Notes: a model not told the origin generated them from the letters alone. DNA of 64,000 nt from Mycobacterium lentiflavum (GCF_022374895.2 NZ_CP092423.2:4898001-4962000); one strand, 5' to 3'. Positions 26,415 through 35,558 are shown, counted from the stretch's first letter. Program-made: numbers and translations.

Positions 26415-27842
26415 CTAGTCCGCGGGATCGCGCTCGGTCGCGCTGTGCTCCGGTTCGCTAGGCCCGGGCGCGTCGGCCGCGGGCTCGTCTAACGGCTCGC
26501 CGGGCAATGGCTCCCCCAGCAGCGGCTCGCCCAACGGCGGTTCGTCCAACGAGGGCTCGGCAAACTCCTCCTCGTCTTCGAGCAGCAGATCCTGCTCGAC
26601 GGGCTCGGAGAATACGTCCGCGAAATCCTTCGGTTCTTCGGTCGGCGGTGCGGGCGCCCGCTTCTGTTCGGGCCGCCGGGGCCTGCTGAATCTGATGGGC
26701 CTGACCCCGCCGGTCATCACCACCGTGACCCAGCCGATGACCGCAAACCAGAAGAAGGTGCCGATCCACAGGGCGCCCTGGTCCACCCCGACGTCACCGA
26801 AGTTGCCCAGCCGGCCGCTGCCGCCGAATGCCAGCAGCGACATCACCAGCGCCCCGACCACCGCGGCGACCAGCAGCTTGGCCAGCGCGGGAAGCAGCGG
26901 GAGCGGACGTCGGGCGCACTGCTGGCCGACCGCCACACCCGACGAGGCTCCGACGATCAGCAGCGCCACCCACACCGGCCCCAGCGGCGGCGTCGGCGCC
27001 GCAGCCAGGACGGGCAGCGCCGGAATGTCACCGCCGAAAACGGTGAACGAACTGAACGTCGCAAAACCAATATGCGCACTGGACCCCACCGCGACCGCCG
27101 AGGTTCCGACGATGACGTTGGGGGCATAGAGCATCGAGAGCACGGTGAGGCTGAACTCGCCGAAGATGGAATCGGTGATCCCGTAGAGATCCTGCATCGT
27201 CGCCCAGTGCACGACCAGCGATCCGGCCGTCACGAAGCCGGAGAGTCCGACCAGCGCCAGCACGCCGGCGACCGCGGCGCGCAACGACTCGGCCAGCCAG
27301 AAGGGCAAGGACGCCGCCGCCAGCGCCCGCCGGCCGACCCGGGATCCCACTCCGATCGCGGCGCCGATGGCGTGCACCGTCGCCACGCTGGCGAAGGCGC
27401 GCAGGGCGCTGGGTGTCTGCAACTCGGTAAGCACCGTGGAGGCGTCGTGGATGACGGCCAGCGCGATCGCCGCGATCAGCAGAGGCCCGCCCAACGCCGA
27501 CGCGACGACCCAACGGACCACGAGCCAGGACGAATAGCGGCTGGTGGCGCGCGCGGTGGTACGCGCGGTCGCCCACACCATGAACAGGATTGGCAGCAGC
27601 GGCAATACACCGAGCTCGCGGCCGCCGATCGAAATCGGCACCTTGTGCACCCCCAGCCAGATGCTGGCGATCGCCCCGAGCGCGCCGGTCATGTCGCTGT
27701 TGGCGATCAACAGCTGCAGCAGCGTGACCGCAGCGATGACGACCAGCGCCAGCACTGCCGGGCCGAACGCGACCCGGACGAGGTCGCGCGCCTGGCGAGC
27801 GCCCGCCGCTCGGTTGTCCCCGCTTTCCGACACCCTTTTCAC
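26415..27842 (-). CDS. perM: integral membrane protein PerM (DUF6350)
   Basis: 475 residues with about nine hydrophobic helices over residues 25-375, then a cytoplasmic acidic tail. Ortholog of Rv0955, described in M. tuberculosis as required for persistence and for cell division under magnesium limitation. The tail carries a tandem repeat of the type GEPL/GEPLL/GEPLP/DEPL (around residues 440-460). The 71-nt gap to purN contains no clear signal. Neighbour of another division-associated membrane protein (27882-28733). Confidence 0.87.
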   Translation of the reverse strand: MKRVSESGDNRAAGARQARDLVRVAFGPAVLALVVIAAVTLLQLLIANSDMTGALGAIASIWLGVHKVPISIGGRELGVLPLLPILFMVWATARTTARATSRYSSWLVVRWVVASALGGPLLIAAIALAVIHDASTVLTELQTPSALRAFASVATVHAIGAAIGVGSRVGRRALAAASLPFWLAESLRAAVAGVLALVGLSGFVTAGSLVVHWATMQDLYGITDSIFGEFSLTVLSMLYAPNVIVGTSAVAVGSSAHIGFATFSSFTVFGGDIPALPVLAAAPTPPLGPVWVALLIVGASSGVAVGQQCARRPLPLLPALAKLLVAAVVGALVMSLLAFGGSGRLGNFGDVGVDQGALWIGTFFWFAVIGWVTVVMTGGVRPIRFSRPRRPEQKRAPAPPTEEPKDFADVFSEPVEQDLLLEDEEEFAEPSLDEPPLGEPLLGEPLPGEPLDEPAADAPGPSEPEHSATERDPAD

Positions 27843-27881
27843 TCTTGGCGCACGTGCCTTACGAGGCGCGAGAACCTGGGG

Positions 27882-28733
27882 TTAGGACGGGGCCGGTCCA
27901 GCGGGCGACTGATCCCCGGGCTGCTCGGCGGCACCCGTGCCGCCGACCGACGGGGGCGGGCTGAAGCTCGGGAAGCCGGTGGGCGGTGTCGAGGGGCCCT
28001 GCTGCGCGGCCGGTTGCGGCCCGGACTGCGGAGACTGGGCGCCGTAGCCGCCGGTCGGGATCGCACTCTGGGTCGGGGCCTGGCTGGCGGGGTTGTAGCC
28101 GCCGTATTGGGATCCGTATCCCGACTGCGGGTTGTGCTGCTGCGGGGTCTGCTGCCCGTAGTACCCGCCGTGCTGTTGACCGCCGTATTGCCCGTACTGA
28201 CCGTATTGGCCGTACTGCGCGTAGGGGTCGTACTTGGGCCGCGGCGGCGGCGGGGTGATGACACCGGCGTCCAGCAGCAGCGCGACGACCGCGGCGACCG
28301 CCTGCAGCACGCTGGCCGCTACCAGCGGCCACATCGCCCAGCCGACGGCGAATCCGGACGGGGTGTTGATGACCTCGGCGATCGCCAGCAGTGCGCCGAG
28401 GGCGGCGACGGCCGCCACCACTCCCGAGTAGTTTTTGGCCTTCGGCAGCAGGCTCAACCCGGCGAGCAGCGCGGCCAACACGGCGACGAGCACCGCAGTG
28501 CCGGCGTCACCGGCGCGTCCGCCGGCAGCCGGACCGAGGTCGGAGCTGAGCACGAAGGTCGGCCCGAAGTTCAGCAGGTACACCGCCAGGCCGAGCACGA
28601 CCACCGCGATGTTGACGTACAACGGCAGCTTGCTCTCGCCGTCGTCGGTCTTCGCGAACGAAGGGGTGGCACCGGGGTAGGAGCCACCGGGCTGCGCTTG
28701 CGGATAGCCGGGACTCCCGGGCGAGTAGGTCAT
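27882..28733 (-). CDS. membrane protein, Rv0954 ortholog (34 kDa antigen family)
   Basis: 283 residues from ATG 28733, with AGGAGG just upstream. Short N-terminal tail, four predicted membrane helices (about 38-180), then a long Tyr/Gly/Gln/Pro-rich tail with repeated YGQYGQYGQYG blocks, and Pro-rich end TPPTGFPSFSPPP. The M. tuberculosis ortholog is recalled as a member of the cell-division complex and antigenically related to the 34 kDa antigen. Divergent from the F420-type gene at 29014 across 280 nt. Confidence 0.87.
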   Translation of the reverse strand: MTYSPGSPGYPQAQPGGSYPGATPSFAKTDDGESKLPLYVNIAVVVLGLAVYLLNFGPTFVLSSDLGPAAGGRAGDAGTAVLVAVLAALLAGLSLLPKAKNYSGVVAAVAALGALLAIAEVINTPSGFAVGWAMWPLVAASVLQAVAAVVALLLDAGVITPPPPRPKYDPYAQYGQYGQYGQYGGQQHGGYYGQQTPQQHNPQSGYGSQYGGYNPASQAPTQSAIPTGGYGAQSPQSGPQPAAQQGPSTPPTGFPSFSPPPSVGGTGAAEQPGDQSPAGPAPS

Positions 28734-28990
28734 GACTCCTCCTGTTGCTTCAAGTGCCTTCAAGACCTCGACAGGCGCCACCCCACCTTGCGGTGCGACG
28801 CTGTGCTTCCAGGGCCCGCCGTCAAATGCCAAGACGTGCCCGCGCCTGCGTTGCGCGCGATCGATCAACCACGCTAGCGCACGTTCGGGCGGGCGTGCCG
28901 GAGCGACCGGCCCCCGCGCGCGACCAGGGCGGATCACCGCGACACCCCGTCTTCGAGGCACTCGGCGGGGGGCGGGTTGCTCGCCGCAGG

Positions 28991-29004
28991 TAGAACACGT
29001 TCTA
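28991..29004 (+). promoter_or_regulatory. KstR-type operator
   Basis: TAGAACACGTTCTA fits the cholesterol-regulon repressor KstR consensus TnnAACnnGTTnnA exactly. It ends 9 nt before the ATG of the downstream oxidoreductase, overlapping its probable promoter/5' end. The same 14 bases occur at 48221-48234 in front of another gene of the same family. The remainder of 28734-28990 shows no clear signal. Confidence 0.85.
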
Positions 29005-29013
29005 ATTCTGGGC

Positions 29014-29862
29014 ATGGATTACGGGCTAGTGCTTTTCACCAGTGACCGGGGCATCTCTCCGGCAGCCGCCGCCAAACTTGCCGACGACCACGGCTTCAAG
29101 ACGTTCTACGTGCCGGAACACACCCACATCCCGGTCAAGCGGGAGGCGGCCCATCCGACCACAGGCGACGAGTCGCTGCCGGACGACCGCTACATGCGCA
29201 CGCTGGACCCGTGGGTGAGCCTGGGCGCGGCGTGCGCGGTGACGTCGCGGGTGCGGCTGTCCACCGCGGTGGCGCTGCCCGTCGAGCACGACCCGATCAC
29301 GCTGGCGAAAAGCATCGCCACGCTGGACCACCTCTCCGGTGGCCGTGTCAGCCTGGGTGTTGGATTCGGTTGGAACACCGACGAACTGGCCGACCACGGC
29401 GTGCCGGCCGGACGCCGCCGCACCTGCCTGCGCGAATACCTCGAAGCGATGCGCGCGCTGTGGACACAAGAGGAAGCCTCCTACGACGGCGAGTTCGTCA
29501 AGTTCGGCCCCAGCTGGGCGTGGCCCAAGCCGGTGCAGGCGCACGTTCCGGTGCTGGTAGGCGCCGCGGGCAACGAGAAGAACTTCAAGTGGATAGCGCG
29601 CAGCGCGGACGGCTGGATCACCACGCCGCGCGACTTCAACATCGACGAGCCAGTGCAGCTGTTGCAGGACACCTGGGCGGCCGCCGGGCGCGACGGCGCC
29701 CCGCAGATCGTGGCGCTGGACTTCAAGCCAGTGCCCGAGAAGCTGGCGCACTGGTCCGAACTTGGGGTGACCGAGGTGCTGTTCGGCCTTCCGGACAAGT
29801 CCGCAGACGAGGTCGCCGCCTACGTCGAACGTTTGGCGGGCAAACTCTCGTCGATGGTGTGA
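29014..29862 (+). CDS. F420-dependent LLM-class oxidoreductase, Rv0953c ortholog
   Basis: 282-residue luciferase-like monooxygenase-fold protein; such mycobacterial enzymes generally use coenzyme F420. Features: start MDYGLVLFTSDRGISP, VRLSTAVALPVEHDPITLAKSIATLDHLSGGRVSLGVGFGWN (the family's conserved TIM-barrel strands). ATG 29014 follows the KstR-type box directly with no Shine-Dalgarno, which suggests a near-leaderless transcript. Control by KstR suggests a place in sterol or lipid catabolism. Substrate unknown. Confidence 0.88.
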   Translation: MDYGLVLFTSDRGISPAAAAKLADDHGFKTFYVPEHTHIPVKREAAHPTTGDESLPDDRYMRTLDPWVSLGAACAVTSRVRLSTAVALPVEHDPITLAKSIATLDHLSGGRVSLGVGFGWNTDELADHGVPAGRRRTCLREYLEAMRALWTQEEASYDGEFVKFGPSWAWPKPVQAHVPVLVGAAGNEKNFKWIARSADGWITTPRDFNIDEPVQLLQDTWAAAGRDGAPQIVALDFKPVPEKLAHWSELGVTEVLFGLPDKSADEVAAYVERLAGKLSSMV

Positions 29863-29884
29863 ACGGGGGCGCTAGACCAGCCCG

Positions 29885-31420
29885 CTATCCCAGGGAAGCC
29901 CGGTTGCCGTTGTCGGTCGACCACACCGAGATCTCCGCCCCGAGCGGATCGTCGTCGCACATCAACGCGACGAGATCCTGGTCGTCGGTGGTGGCCATGA
30001 AGCGGGTGTCGTCCGCCGCGAGCCGGCCGACGATGATGCCGGTGCGGATCGGCCAGTCGTAGCGCACCGAGTACGTCTCGATCGTCGCGGCACCGTCGGG
30101 CGTTTTCGTGACCTCAACCTTCGGCAGCGCGTTGATCTGGGTATTCAGCGCCGCGCAGTTGTCGGTCCGCCAGTCGACGGGTGTGGTCGAGTAAATACCG
30201 ACCGAGTACTTGCTCATGATGCCGCCGTTGGCACCAACCAGGCCGAATTGCCCTGGCCTGTCCCGCATTTGCGTGACCGTCTCGGCGATACCGTGCAGCG
30301 AGTAGCTGTTCCCGGGACCGCCGAAGTAGGGCAATCCGCCGGTCAGGGTCAGGCCGCGCGGATCGTCGCCGTCGATGCCGAGGGCTTCGCAGATGACGAA
30401 CACCGGGAACGGAAAGCAGCTGTACAGGTCAAATGTGGCGATGTCGTCGGTGCCAATTCGGGCTACCCGCAACGCTTCTCGGACCGCATGAACCGCCGCC
30501 GGGCTGGCGCCGAGGTCGGCGCGATCCAGCATCGCCTGCTCGATCATGTCCGAGTGGCCGTGCAGATAAACCCACTTGTCCTGCGCCACACCAAGGCGGG
30601 TCGCCGCCTGAACGGACATCAGCACCGCCGCGGCGCCCTGGTTGACCTGATCGCGGGCGACCAGCAGCCGAGGGTACGGGTCACAGATCATCCGGTTGTC
30701 GTCGGTCACGGTAATGATCTCGTCGACGGACCGCTCGAGCGGCGATGACGAAAACGGGTTCTTGGCAGCCACTTTCGACATCGGGGCGAACAATTCGGCC
30801 ATCTCGCGCCGATAGTCGGCCACGCTGTGACCGAGACGGGCGCGACGGGCGTTCTCCATCAGCCCGTACTGCACGGGCGCCCCGGTCAAGCCGTGCTGGA
30901 TCGTGTAATCGTCGATGTAGCTGAAGATCTGGTGGCCGCGATCCTCCAGCTGACCCTCGACATGTTCGGTGAAATTGGGCTTGGCTTGCCCCTTCTCGGC
31001 GGCATGGCGCCAAAAGCGCGCCGTCGATCCCGCCTCCGAGCCCATGATCAGCACGACGTCGGCGTCGCCCGCGGCGATCGCGTTACCCGCCTCGGTGACC
31101 AGCTTCTGCGGACCCTGCCCACCGACGGGTTCGAGGACCACGCGGGCCGGGTCACCGCCGAGACGGTTCATCACCGAACGCGGGTAGTTGTTCGACTTGC
31201 CGAGCGCCGCCGGCATCGGCCCCGAGATCTCGAACTGCCGCAGCGCGAATACCGTGTCGACAGCCTGTGCAACGCCTTTGGCGCCGGTGTCGGCAAGCGC
31301 TTCCCGCACGGCCGCCGTCGCGAGGTCGACCGCCGACATGCCGCGATAGTCGGGGTCGTCGATGCGCTCGGTGAACTGGCCGACGCCGACGAGCACCGGA
31401 GTACGCGGATCCACCGGCAT
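29885..31420 (-). CDS. thiolase-like protein type 1 (TLP1-like)
   Basis: 511 residues. Thiolase fold from residue 1 (PVDPRTPVLVGVGQFTERI) to about 400, then an extra C-terminal domain of about 100 residues (VEVTKTPDGAATIETYSVRYD...), the layout of the mycobacterial thiolase-like protein type 1. Where thiolases carry the nucleophilic Cys (CASG-type helix start) this protein reads EPVGGQGPQKLV, with no Cys, and the GHPxG loop is replaced by GANGGIMSKYSVG. It is therefore unlikely to be a normal thiolase; it may bind or hydrolyse an acyl-CoA. Convergent with the F420-type gene. Confidence 0.85.
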   Translation of the reverse strand: MPVDPRTPVLVGVGQFTERIDDPDYRGMSAVDLATAAVREALADTGAKGVAQAVDTVFALRQFEISGPMPAALGKSNNYPRSVMNRLGGDPARVVLEPVGGQGPQKLVTEAGNAIAAGDADVVLIMGSEAGSTARFWRHAAEKGQAKPNFTEHVEGQLEDRGHQIFSYIDDYTIQHGLTGAPVQYGLMENARRARLGHSVADYRREMAELFAPMSKVAAKNPFSSSPLERSVDEIITVTDDNRMICDPYPRLLVARDQVNQGAAAVLMSVQAATRLGVAQDKWVYLHGHSDMIEQAMLDRADLGASPAAVHAVREALRVARIGTDDIATFDLYSCFPFPVFVICEALGIDGDDPRGLTLTGGLPYFGGPGNSYSLHGIAETVTQMRDRPGQFGLVGANGGIMSKYSVGIYSTTPVDWRTDNCAALNTQINALPKVEVTKTPDGAATIETYSVRYDWPIRTGIIVGRLAADDTRFMATTDDQDLVALMCDDDPLGAEISVWSTDNGNRASLG

Positions 31421-31561
31421 GACAAACCTCCTGGCAACTGTTAGTTCGTCAGGCTAACCGATGCCTAGCGCCAACACGAAACTACGGCCAGCCCGCGGAT
31501 TCTCCTGAGATCGCGGCCTGACTGGGCCCCACCGGAGGTTGGGGGACAGTCTCGGCAAAAG

Positions 31562-32464
31562 CTAGAGGTTCTGCAGGATCTCCCGGGCCAGCGCCGCGGT
31601 CTCCGACGGCGTCTTGCCCACCCTGACTCCGGCGGCCTCCAGGGCTTCCTTCTTGGCGGCCGCGGTGCCCGACGAGCCGGACACGATCGCGCCCGCGTGG
31701 CCCATCGTCTTGCCCTCCGGCGCAGTGAATCCCGCGACGTAGCCGACCACCGGCTTGGACACGTTGGCCTTGATGTAGTCGGCCGCCCGTTCCTCGGCGT
31801 CACCGCCGATCTCGCCGATCATCACGATGATCTTGGTCTCGGGGTCCTTCTCGAACGCCTCGATGGCATCGATGTGGGTGGTGCCGATCACCGGGTCGCC
31901 ACCGATGCCGATCGAGGTCGAGAAGCCGAAATCACGCAGCTCATACATCATCTGGTAGGTCAGCGTGCCGGACTTGGACACCAGCCCGACCGGGCCGGGG
32001 CCGCTGATGTTGGCCGGGGTGATGCCGGCCAGCGCCTCACCCGGGGTGATGATGCCGGGACAGTTCGGGCCGATGATCCGCGTCTTCTGACCCTTGTGGA
32101 CGTTGTAGGCCCACGCATATGCGCTGTCCTGCACCGGAATTCCCTCGGTGATGACCACCAGCAGCGGAATCTCGGCGTCGATGGCCTCGATGATGGCGTC
32201 CTTGGCGAACTTCGGCGGCACGAACACGACCGACACGTTGGCGCCGGTCTCCTTCATCGCCTCCGCGACGCTGCCGAACACCGGCAGTTCGACGTCCTTG
32301 CCGACAGGATCGACGTGCGACACCGTGGTGCCGGCCTTGCGGGCGTTGACGCCACCGACCACCTGGGTGCCGGCCTTGAGCATCAGCGCGGTGTGCTTGG
32401 TGCCCTCACCGCCGGTGATGCCCTGGACGATGACCTTGGAGTCCTTGTTCAGGAAGATCGACAT
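31562..32464 (-). CDS. sucD: succinyl-CoA synthetase alpha subunit SucD
   Basis: TCA-cycle subunit that binds CoA and carries the phosphohistidine. 300 residues; CoA-binding Rossmann start SKVIVQGITGGEGTKHT, RIIGPNCPGIITPGEA, and phospho-His segment GHAGAIVSG. Starts 12 nt after sucC on the same strand; the two make the heterotetrameric ADP-forming enzyme. Confidence 0.97.
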   Translation of the reverse strand: MSIFLNKDSKVIVQGITGGEGTKHTALMLKAGTQVVGGVNARKAGTTVSHVDPVGKDVELPVFGSVAEAMKETGANVSVVFVPPKFAKDAIIEAIDAEIPLLVVITEGIPVQDSAYAWAYNVHKGQKTRIIGPNCPGIITPGEALAGITPANISGPGPVGLVSKSGTLTYQMMYELRDFGFSTSIGIGGDPVIGTTHIDAIEAFEKDPETKIIVMIGEIGGDAEERAADYIKANVSKPVVGYVAGFTAPEGKTMGHAGAIVSGSSGTAAAKKEALEAAGVRVGKTPSETAALAREILQNL

Positions 32465-32476
32465 TGGTTGGCTCCC

Positions 32477-33640
32477 TTACTTGTTCGCCAGCTCGGCGGC
32501 TTTGTCGGCGCCCGCGTCCATGGTCTCGGCCTGGATCACCAGCGGGTGGTTGGCATCGGCGAGGATCTTGCGGCCTTCGTCGACGTTGTTGCCGTCGAGC
32601 CGGACCACGAGCGGCTTGTTGGCCTCGTCGCCGAGCATGTTCAGCGCAGTCACGATGCCGTTGGCGACGGCGTCGCAGGACGTGATGCCGCCGAACACGT
32701 TGACGAACACGCTCTTGACCTGCTTGTCGTTCAGGATGACGTCGAGACCCGCGGCCATCACTTCGGCCGAGGCGCCACCGCCGATGTCGAGGAAGTTGGC
32801 CGGCTTGACCCCACCGTGCTTCTCCCCGGCGTAGGCGACGACGTCGAGCGTCGACATCACCAGACCCGCGCCGTTACCGATGATGCCGACGGCGCCGTCG
32901 AGCTTGACGTAGTTGAGGTCGTGCTCCTTGGCCTTGAGCTCCAGCGGGTCGGTCGCGTCGCGGTCCTCGAACTCGGCGTGGCCGGGCTGGCGGAAGTCGG
33001 CGTTGGCGTCCAGGGTGACCTTGCCGTCCAGCGCCAGGATTTGGTCGTCCGGAGTGCGCACCAGCGGGTTGACCTCGACCAGCGTGGCGTCCTCGGCGAC
33101 GAACAGCTCCCACAGCTTGGAGATGGTGTTGGCCGCGGCGTCGAGCACCTCGGCCGGCAGGTGGCCCTGCTCGGCGATGGACCGGGCGGTCGCCAGGTCG
33201 ACACCGGTCACGGCGTCCACCGGGACCTTGGCCAGCCGCTCGGGCTTGGTGGCGGCGACTTCTTCGATCTCCATACCGCCCTCGACCGAACACATCGCCA
33301 GGTAGGTGCGGTTGGCGCGGTCGAGCAGGAACGAGATGTAGTACTCCTCGGCGATGTCGCTCGCCTCGGCCACCAGCAGCTTCTTCACGATGTGGCCCTT
33401 GATGTCCAGGCCGAGGATGTTCTTGGCGTGCTCGTACGCGTCGTCGGGTGTCGCGGCGAATTTCACGCCACCGGCCTTGCCGCGGCCACCTACCTTGACC
33501 TGCGCCTTGACCATCACCGGGGCGCCGACCTCGGTCGCGATTTCCTTCGCACCCTCGGCGGTGTCGGTTACACGACCGGGCGTAGTAGGTACGTTGTGCT
33601 TTACGAACAGTTCTTTCGCTTGATACTCGAAAAGGTCCAT
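32477..33640 (-). CDS. sucC: succinyl-CoA synthetase beta subunit SucC
   Basis: ATP-grasp subunit, 387 residues, the same length as the M. tuberculosis protein. Begins MDLFEYQAKELFVKHNVP at ATG 33640; contains VKAQVKVGGRGKAGGVK and FLDIGGGASAEVMAAGL. The frame is open upstream to 33730, but that stretch has no family similarity. Divergent from the M23 peptidase gene; the shared 237-nt region contains a CRP-like site. Confidence 0.97.
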   Translation of the reverse strand: MDLFEYQAKELFVKHNVPTTPGRVTDTAEGAKEIATEVGAPVMVKAQVKVGGRGKAGGVKFAATPDDAYEHAKNILGLDIKGHIVKKLLVAEASDIAEEYYISFLLDRANRTYLAMCSVEGGMEIEEVAATKPERLAKVPVDAVTGVDLATARSIAEQGHLPAEVLDAAANTISKLWELFVAEDATLVEVNPLVRTPDDQILALDGKVTLDANADFRQPGHAEFEDRDATDPLELKAKEHDLNYVKLDGAVGIIGNGAGLVMSTLDVVAYAGEKHGGVKPANFLDIGGGASAEVMAAGLDVILNDKQVKSVFVNVFGGITSCDAVANGIVTALNMLGDEANKPLVVRLDGNNVDEGRKILADANHPLVIQAETMDAGADKAAELANK

Positions 33641-33761
33641 GAACTCACTGTCTTCGCTCGAGTTATTTGCAAGGCCTACAGCTCGGCGGTGCCGGAATCG
33701 GCAACTCGCACGGTGGAACTGTATCCACACTCAAACTGGCCGCTACCGCCGCATCCACCCA

Positions 33762-33777
33762 TGTGGCACAGGTCACG
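33762..33777. promoter_or_regulatory. CRP-like binding site
   Basis: TGTGGCACAGGTCACG matches the CRP consensus TGTGAnnnnnnTCACA at 8 of the 10 defined positions. It lies 122 nt upstream of sucC and 101 nt upstream of the M23 gene. I recall a predicted CRP (Rv3676) target at the equivalent M. tuberculosis locus. Confidence 0.5.
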
Positions 33778-33849
33778 ACACGCCCGGGGCGGCCAAACGT
33801 GATCCAGTTCACAATCCGCCGCCGAGGTTGCCAGTCGGATCGGTAAACG

Positions 33850-33879
33850 GATAACGTCCTAAAGTCCAGATAACGTTAT
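33850..33879. repeat. GATAACGT direct repeat at the M23 gene start
   Basis: GATAACGT occurs at 33850-33857 and 33869-33876, start to start 19 nt apart; the second copy extends into the 10-bp palindrome ATAACGTTAT (33870-33879), which contains the first two bases of the proposed ATG. Such a placement would let a repressor cover the start. Confidence 0.4.
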
Positions 33880-34993
33880 GGTCACGATACGAGGACATTT
33901 CAGCTTGTCCCAACACCGTCTCGCGCGTACTCCTGCGTTGTCAGGAGCCGGTCGCCGTCAACGCGACCAGTGGGCGCAACCGCACCAGAACGATGTCACC
34001 GAGATCCTGCCGTTGGACGGCTTCGACTTCGACGACCTGGACTTCGCGGACTCCGGTGAGCTCGACGAGCTGGATCTCAGCAACGACTCGACGTTCGATT
34101 ACGAAGCACAAGTGCTGCTCGCTCCCGAGCTCGACGACCTCGATGAGATCGACGATCTAAGCCCGCTGCGATTGGCCGGCCCCGTCCCCGTGGCATCCAC
34201 TCCCGTGAACGAAGGCCTCGCCCAGCTCGCCCTCAAGCTCGGCGCAGACCCCAGCTCGGCCGACGTCGACACCAGCGGGGTACGCCGCAGCGGACAGCAC
34301 CGCAAGCAGCCGACCAGTGCGGCCAAAGGCCGCGTGCTGATCTCGGCGATGGCCGCGGGTGCGGCGGCCGCCGCAGCCCACACCGCGACCAGCCAGGCCG
34401 AAACCACCAAGGCCGAGACGGTGCTGACCGCCAACGCGTCGGCACTGACCGGCGGATCGAGCGGCAACGCGGCGCGCGGCGCCCAGGTGATCGCGGTCCA
34501 GCCGGCGGCCAACGCCGTGCATAACCAGGAGTTCGCCAAGGGCGTCGCCTTCGCCAACGACCGCGCCCAACGCGAGGCGCGACTGCAGCAGCCGTTGTAC
34601 GTCATGCCCACCCACGGGATCTTCACCTCGAACTTCGGCTATCGCTGGGGTGTGCTGCACGCCGGCATCGACCTCGCCAACTCGATCGGAACGCCGATCG
34701 TGGCGGTGTCCGACGGGGTCGTGATCGACGCCGGCCCGACCGCCGGCTACGGCATGTGGGTCAAGCTGCTCCATGCCGACGGAACCGTCACGCTGTACGG
34801 CCACATCAACACCGCCCTGGTCAATGTCGGCCAGCGCGTGATGGCCGGCGACCAGATCGCCACCATGGGCAACCGGGGTAATTCCACCGGCCCACACCTG
34901 CACTTCGAGGTGCTCCAAGGCGGCACCCAACGCATCGACCCGGTCCCGTGGCTGGCCAAGCGAGGAATTTTCGTCGGCAATTACGCTGGTTGA
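33878..34993 (+). CDS. M23 (LytM-type) metallopeptidase, Rv0950c ortholog
   Basis: 371 residues. The C-terminal M23 domain (about 235-365) keeps the zinc ligands and catalytic His: HAGID (first His and Asp), YGHI, and HLHFE. Upstream are a single hydrophobic stretch (about 152-170) for membrane anchoring and an unusually acidic cytoplasmic segment (about 45-95, mostly Asp, Glu, Leu). Likely acts on peptidoglycan cross-bridges or activates other hydrolases. ATG 33878 is within a palindrome; a TTG at 33905 is an alternative start. Confidence 0.88.
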   Translation: MVTIRGHFSLSQHRLARTPALSGAGRRQRDQWAQPHQNDVTEILPLDGFDFDDLDFADSGELDELDLSNDSTFDYEAQVLLAPELDDLDEIDDLSPLRLAGPVPVASTPVNEGLAQLALKLGADPSSADVDTSGVRRSGQHRKQPTSAAKGRVLISAMAAGAAAAAAHTATSQAETTKAETVLTANASALTGGSSGNAARGAQVIAVQPAANAVHNQEFAKGVAFANDRAQREARLQQPLYVMPTHGIFTSNFGYRWGVLHAGIDLANSIGTPIVAVSDGVVIDAGPTAGYGMWVKLLHADGTVTLYGHINTALVNVGQRVMAGDQIATMGNRGNSTGPHLHFEVLQGGTQRIDPVPWLAKRGIFVGNYAG

Positions 34994-34994
34994 G

Positions 34995-35558
34995 GTGACC
35001 GCGCCGAACGACCCCGGAACATCTGAGCCGCCCGCCGAATCACGAACACGGATCATTCGACGTGCCCCGAGCGGGCCGATGCCTTCGATCCCGGACAACC
35101 CGACCACGCACCTGCCGCGCCCGGCCGCACCCGATCAGGGAGCCACTCGCGCGGCAGCGCGCAGCGGCCTGCCGGACCGCCCGATCGATGAGCCGACTCC
35201 CCGGACTGTCGCCGCGGCCGCCGCGGTCAGCATCGTCAGCGGTTGGGCCACATCGGTGGTCGCTACGGATTTGATCGCCGGCTGGTGGCGGACCGATCGC
35301 CTGTTCTGCATCGCGATCGCCTTCCTGGCGCTGGTGTTCGCGACCGCAACCATCACGGGCGTGATCATGCTGCTGCAGCGTCGCGCGTTGGGCCGCTACC
35401 TGGTCATCACGGGAGCCGTGGTCGCGGTGCTGACCTACGGCGGCGTTTTCATCGCGGGCGCCCGCGTCGCCTGGATCGTGCACGCCTTCCCGGTGCTGCC
35501 GATCGCCAGCGTTCTGTTGGCGGTGCACCCGCACACCAAACGCTGGCTGCAGGGGTAG
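34995..35558 (+). CDS. small membrane protein, unknown function
   Basis: 187 residues from GTG 34995, one base after the stop of the M23 gene, so probably co-transcribed. N-terminal 75 residues are Pro/Arg-rich and disordered (RTRIIRRAPSGPMP). Four hydrophobic helices follow (about 76-98, 104-126, 133-152, 155-172), ending in a short basic tail. I do not recognise the family. The tight coupling suggests a role beside the envelope peptidase. Convergent with uvrD1 (75-nt gap). Confidence 0.75.
   Translation: MTAPNDPGTSEPPAESRTRIIRRAPSGPMPSIPDNPTTHLPRPAAPDQGATRAAARSGLPDRPIDEPTPRTVAAAAAVSIVSGWATSVVATDLIAGWWRTDRLFCIAIAFLALVFATATITGVIMLLQRRALGRYLVITGAVVAVLTYGGVFIAGARVAWIVHAFPVLPIASVLLAVHPHTKRWLQG

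Noticed and set aside
31697..33802. 701-codon plus-strand frame opposite sucD/sucC
   Set aside because: Mirror frame of two certain genes; composition (His, Asp, Val, Arg, Gly-rich) is typical of antisense frames in high-GC DNA.
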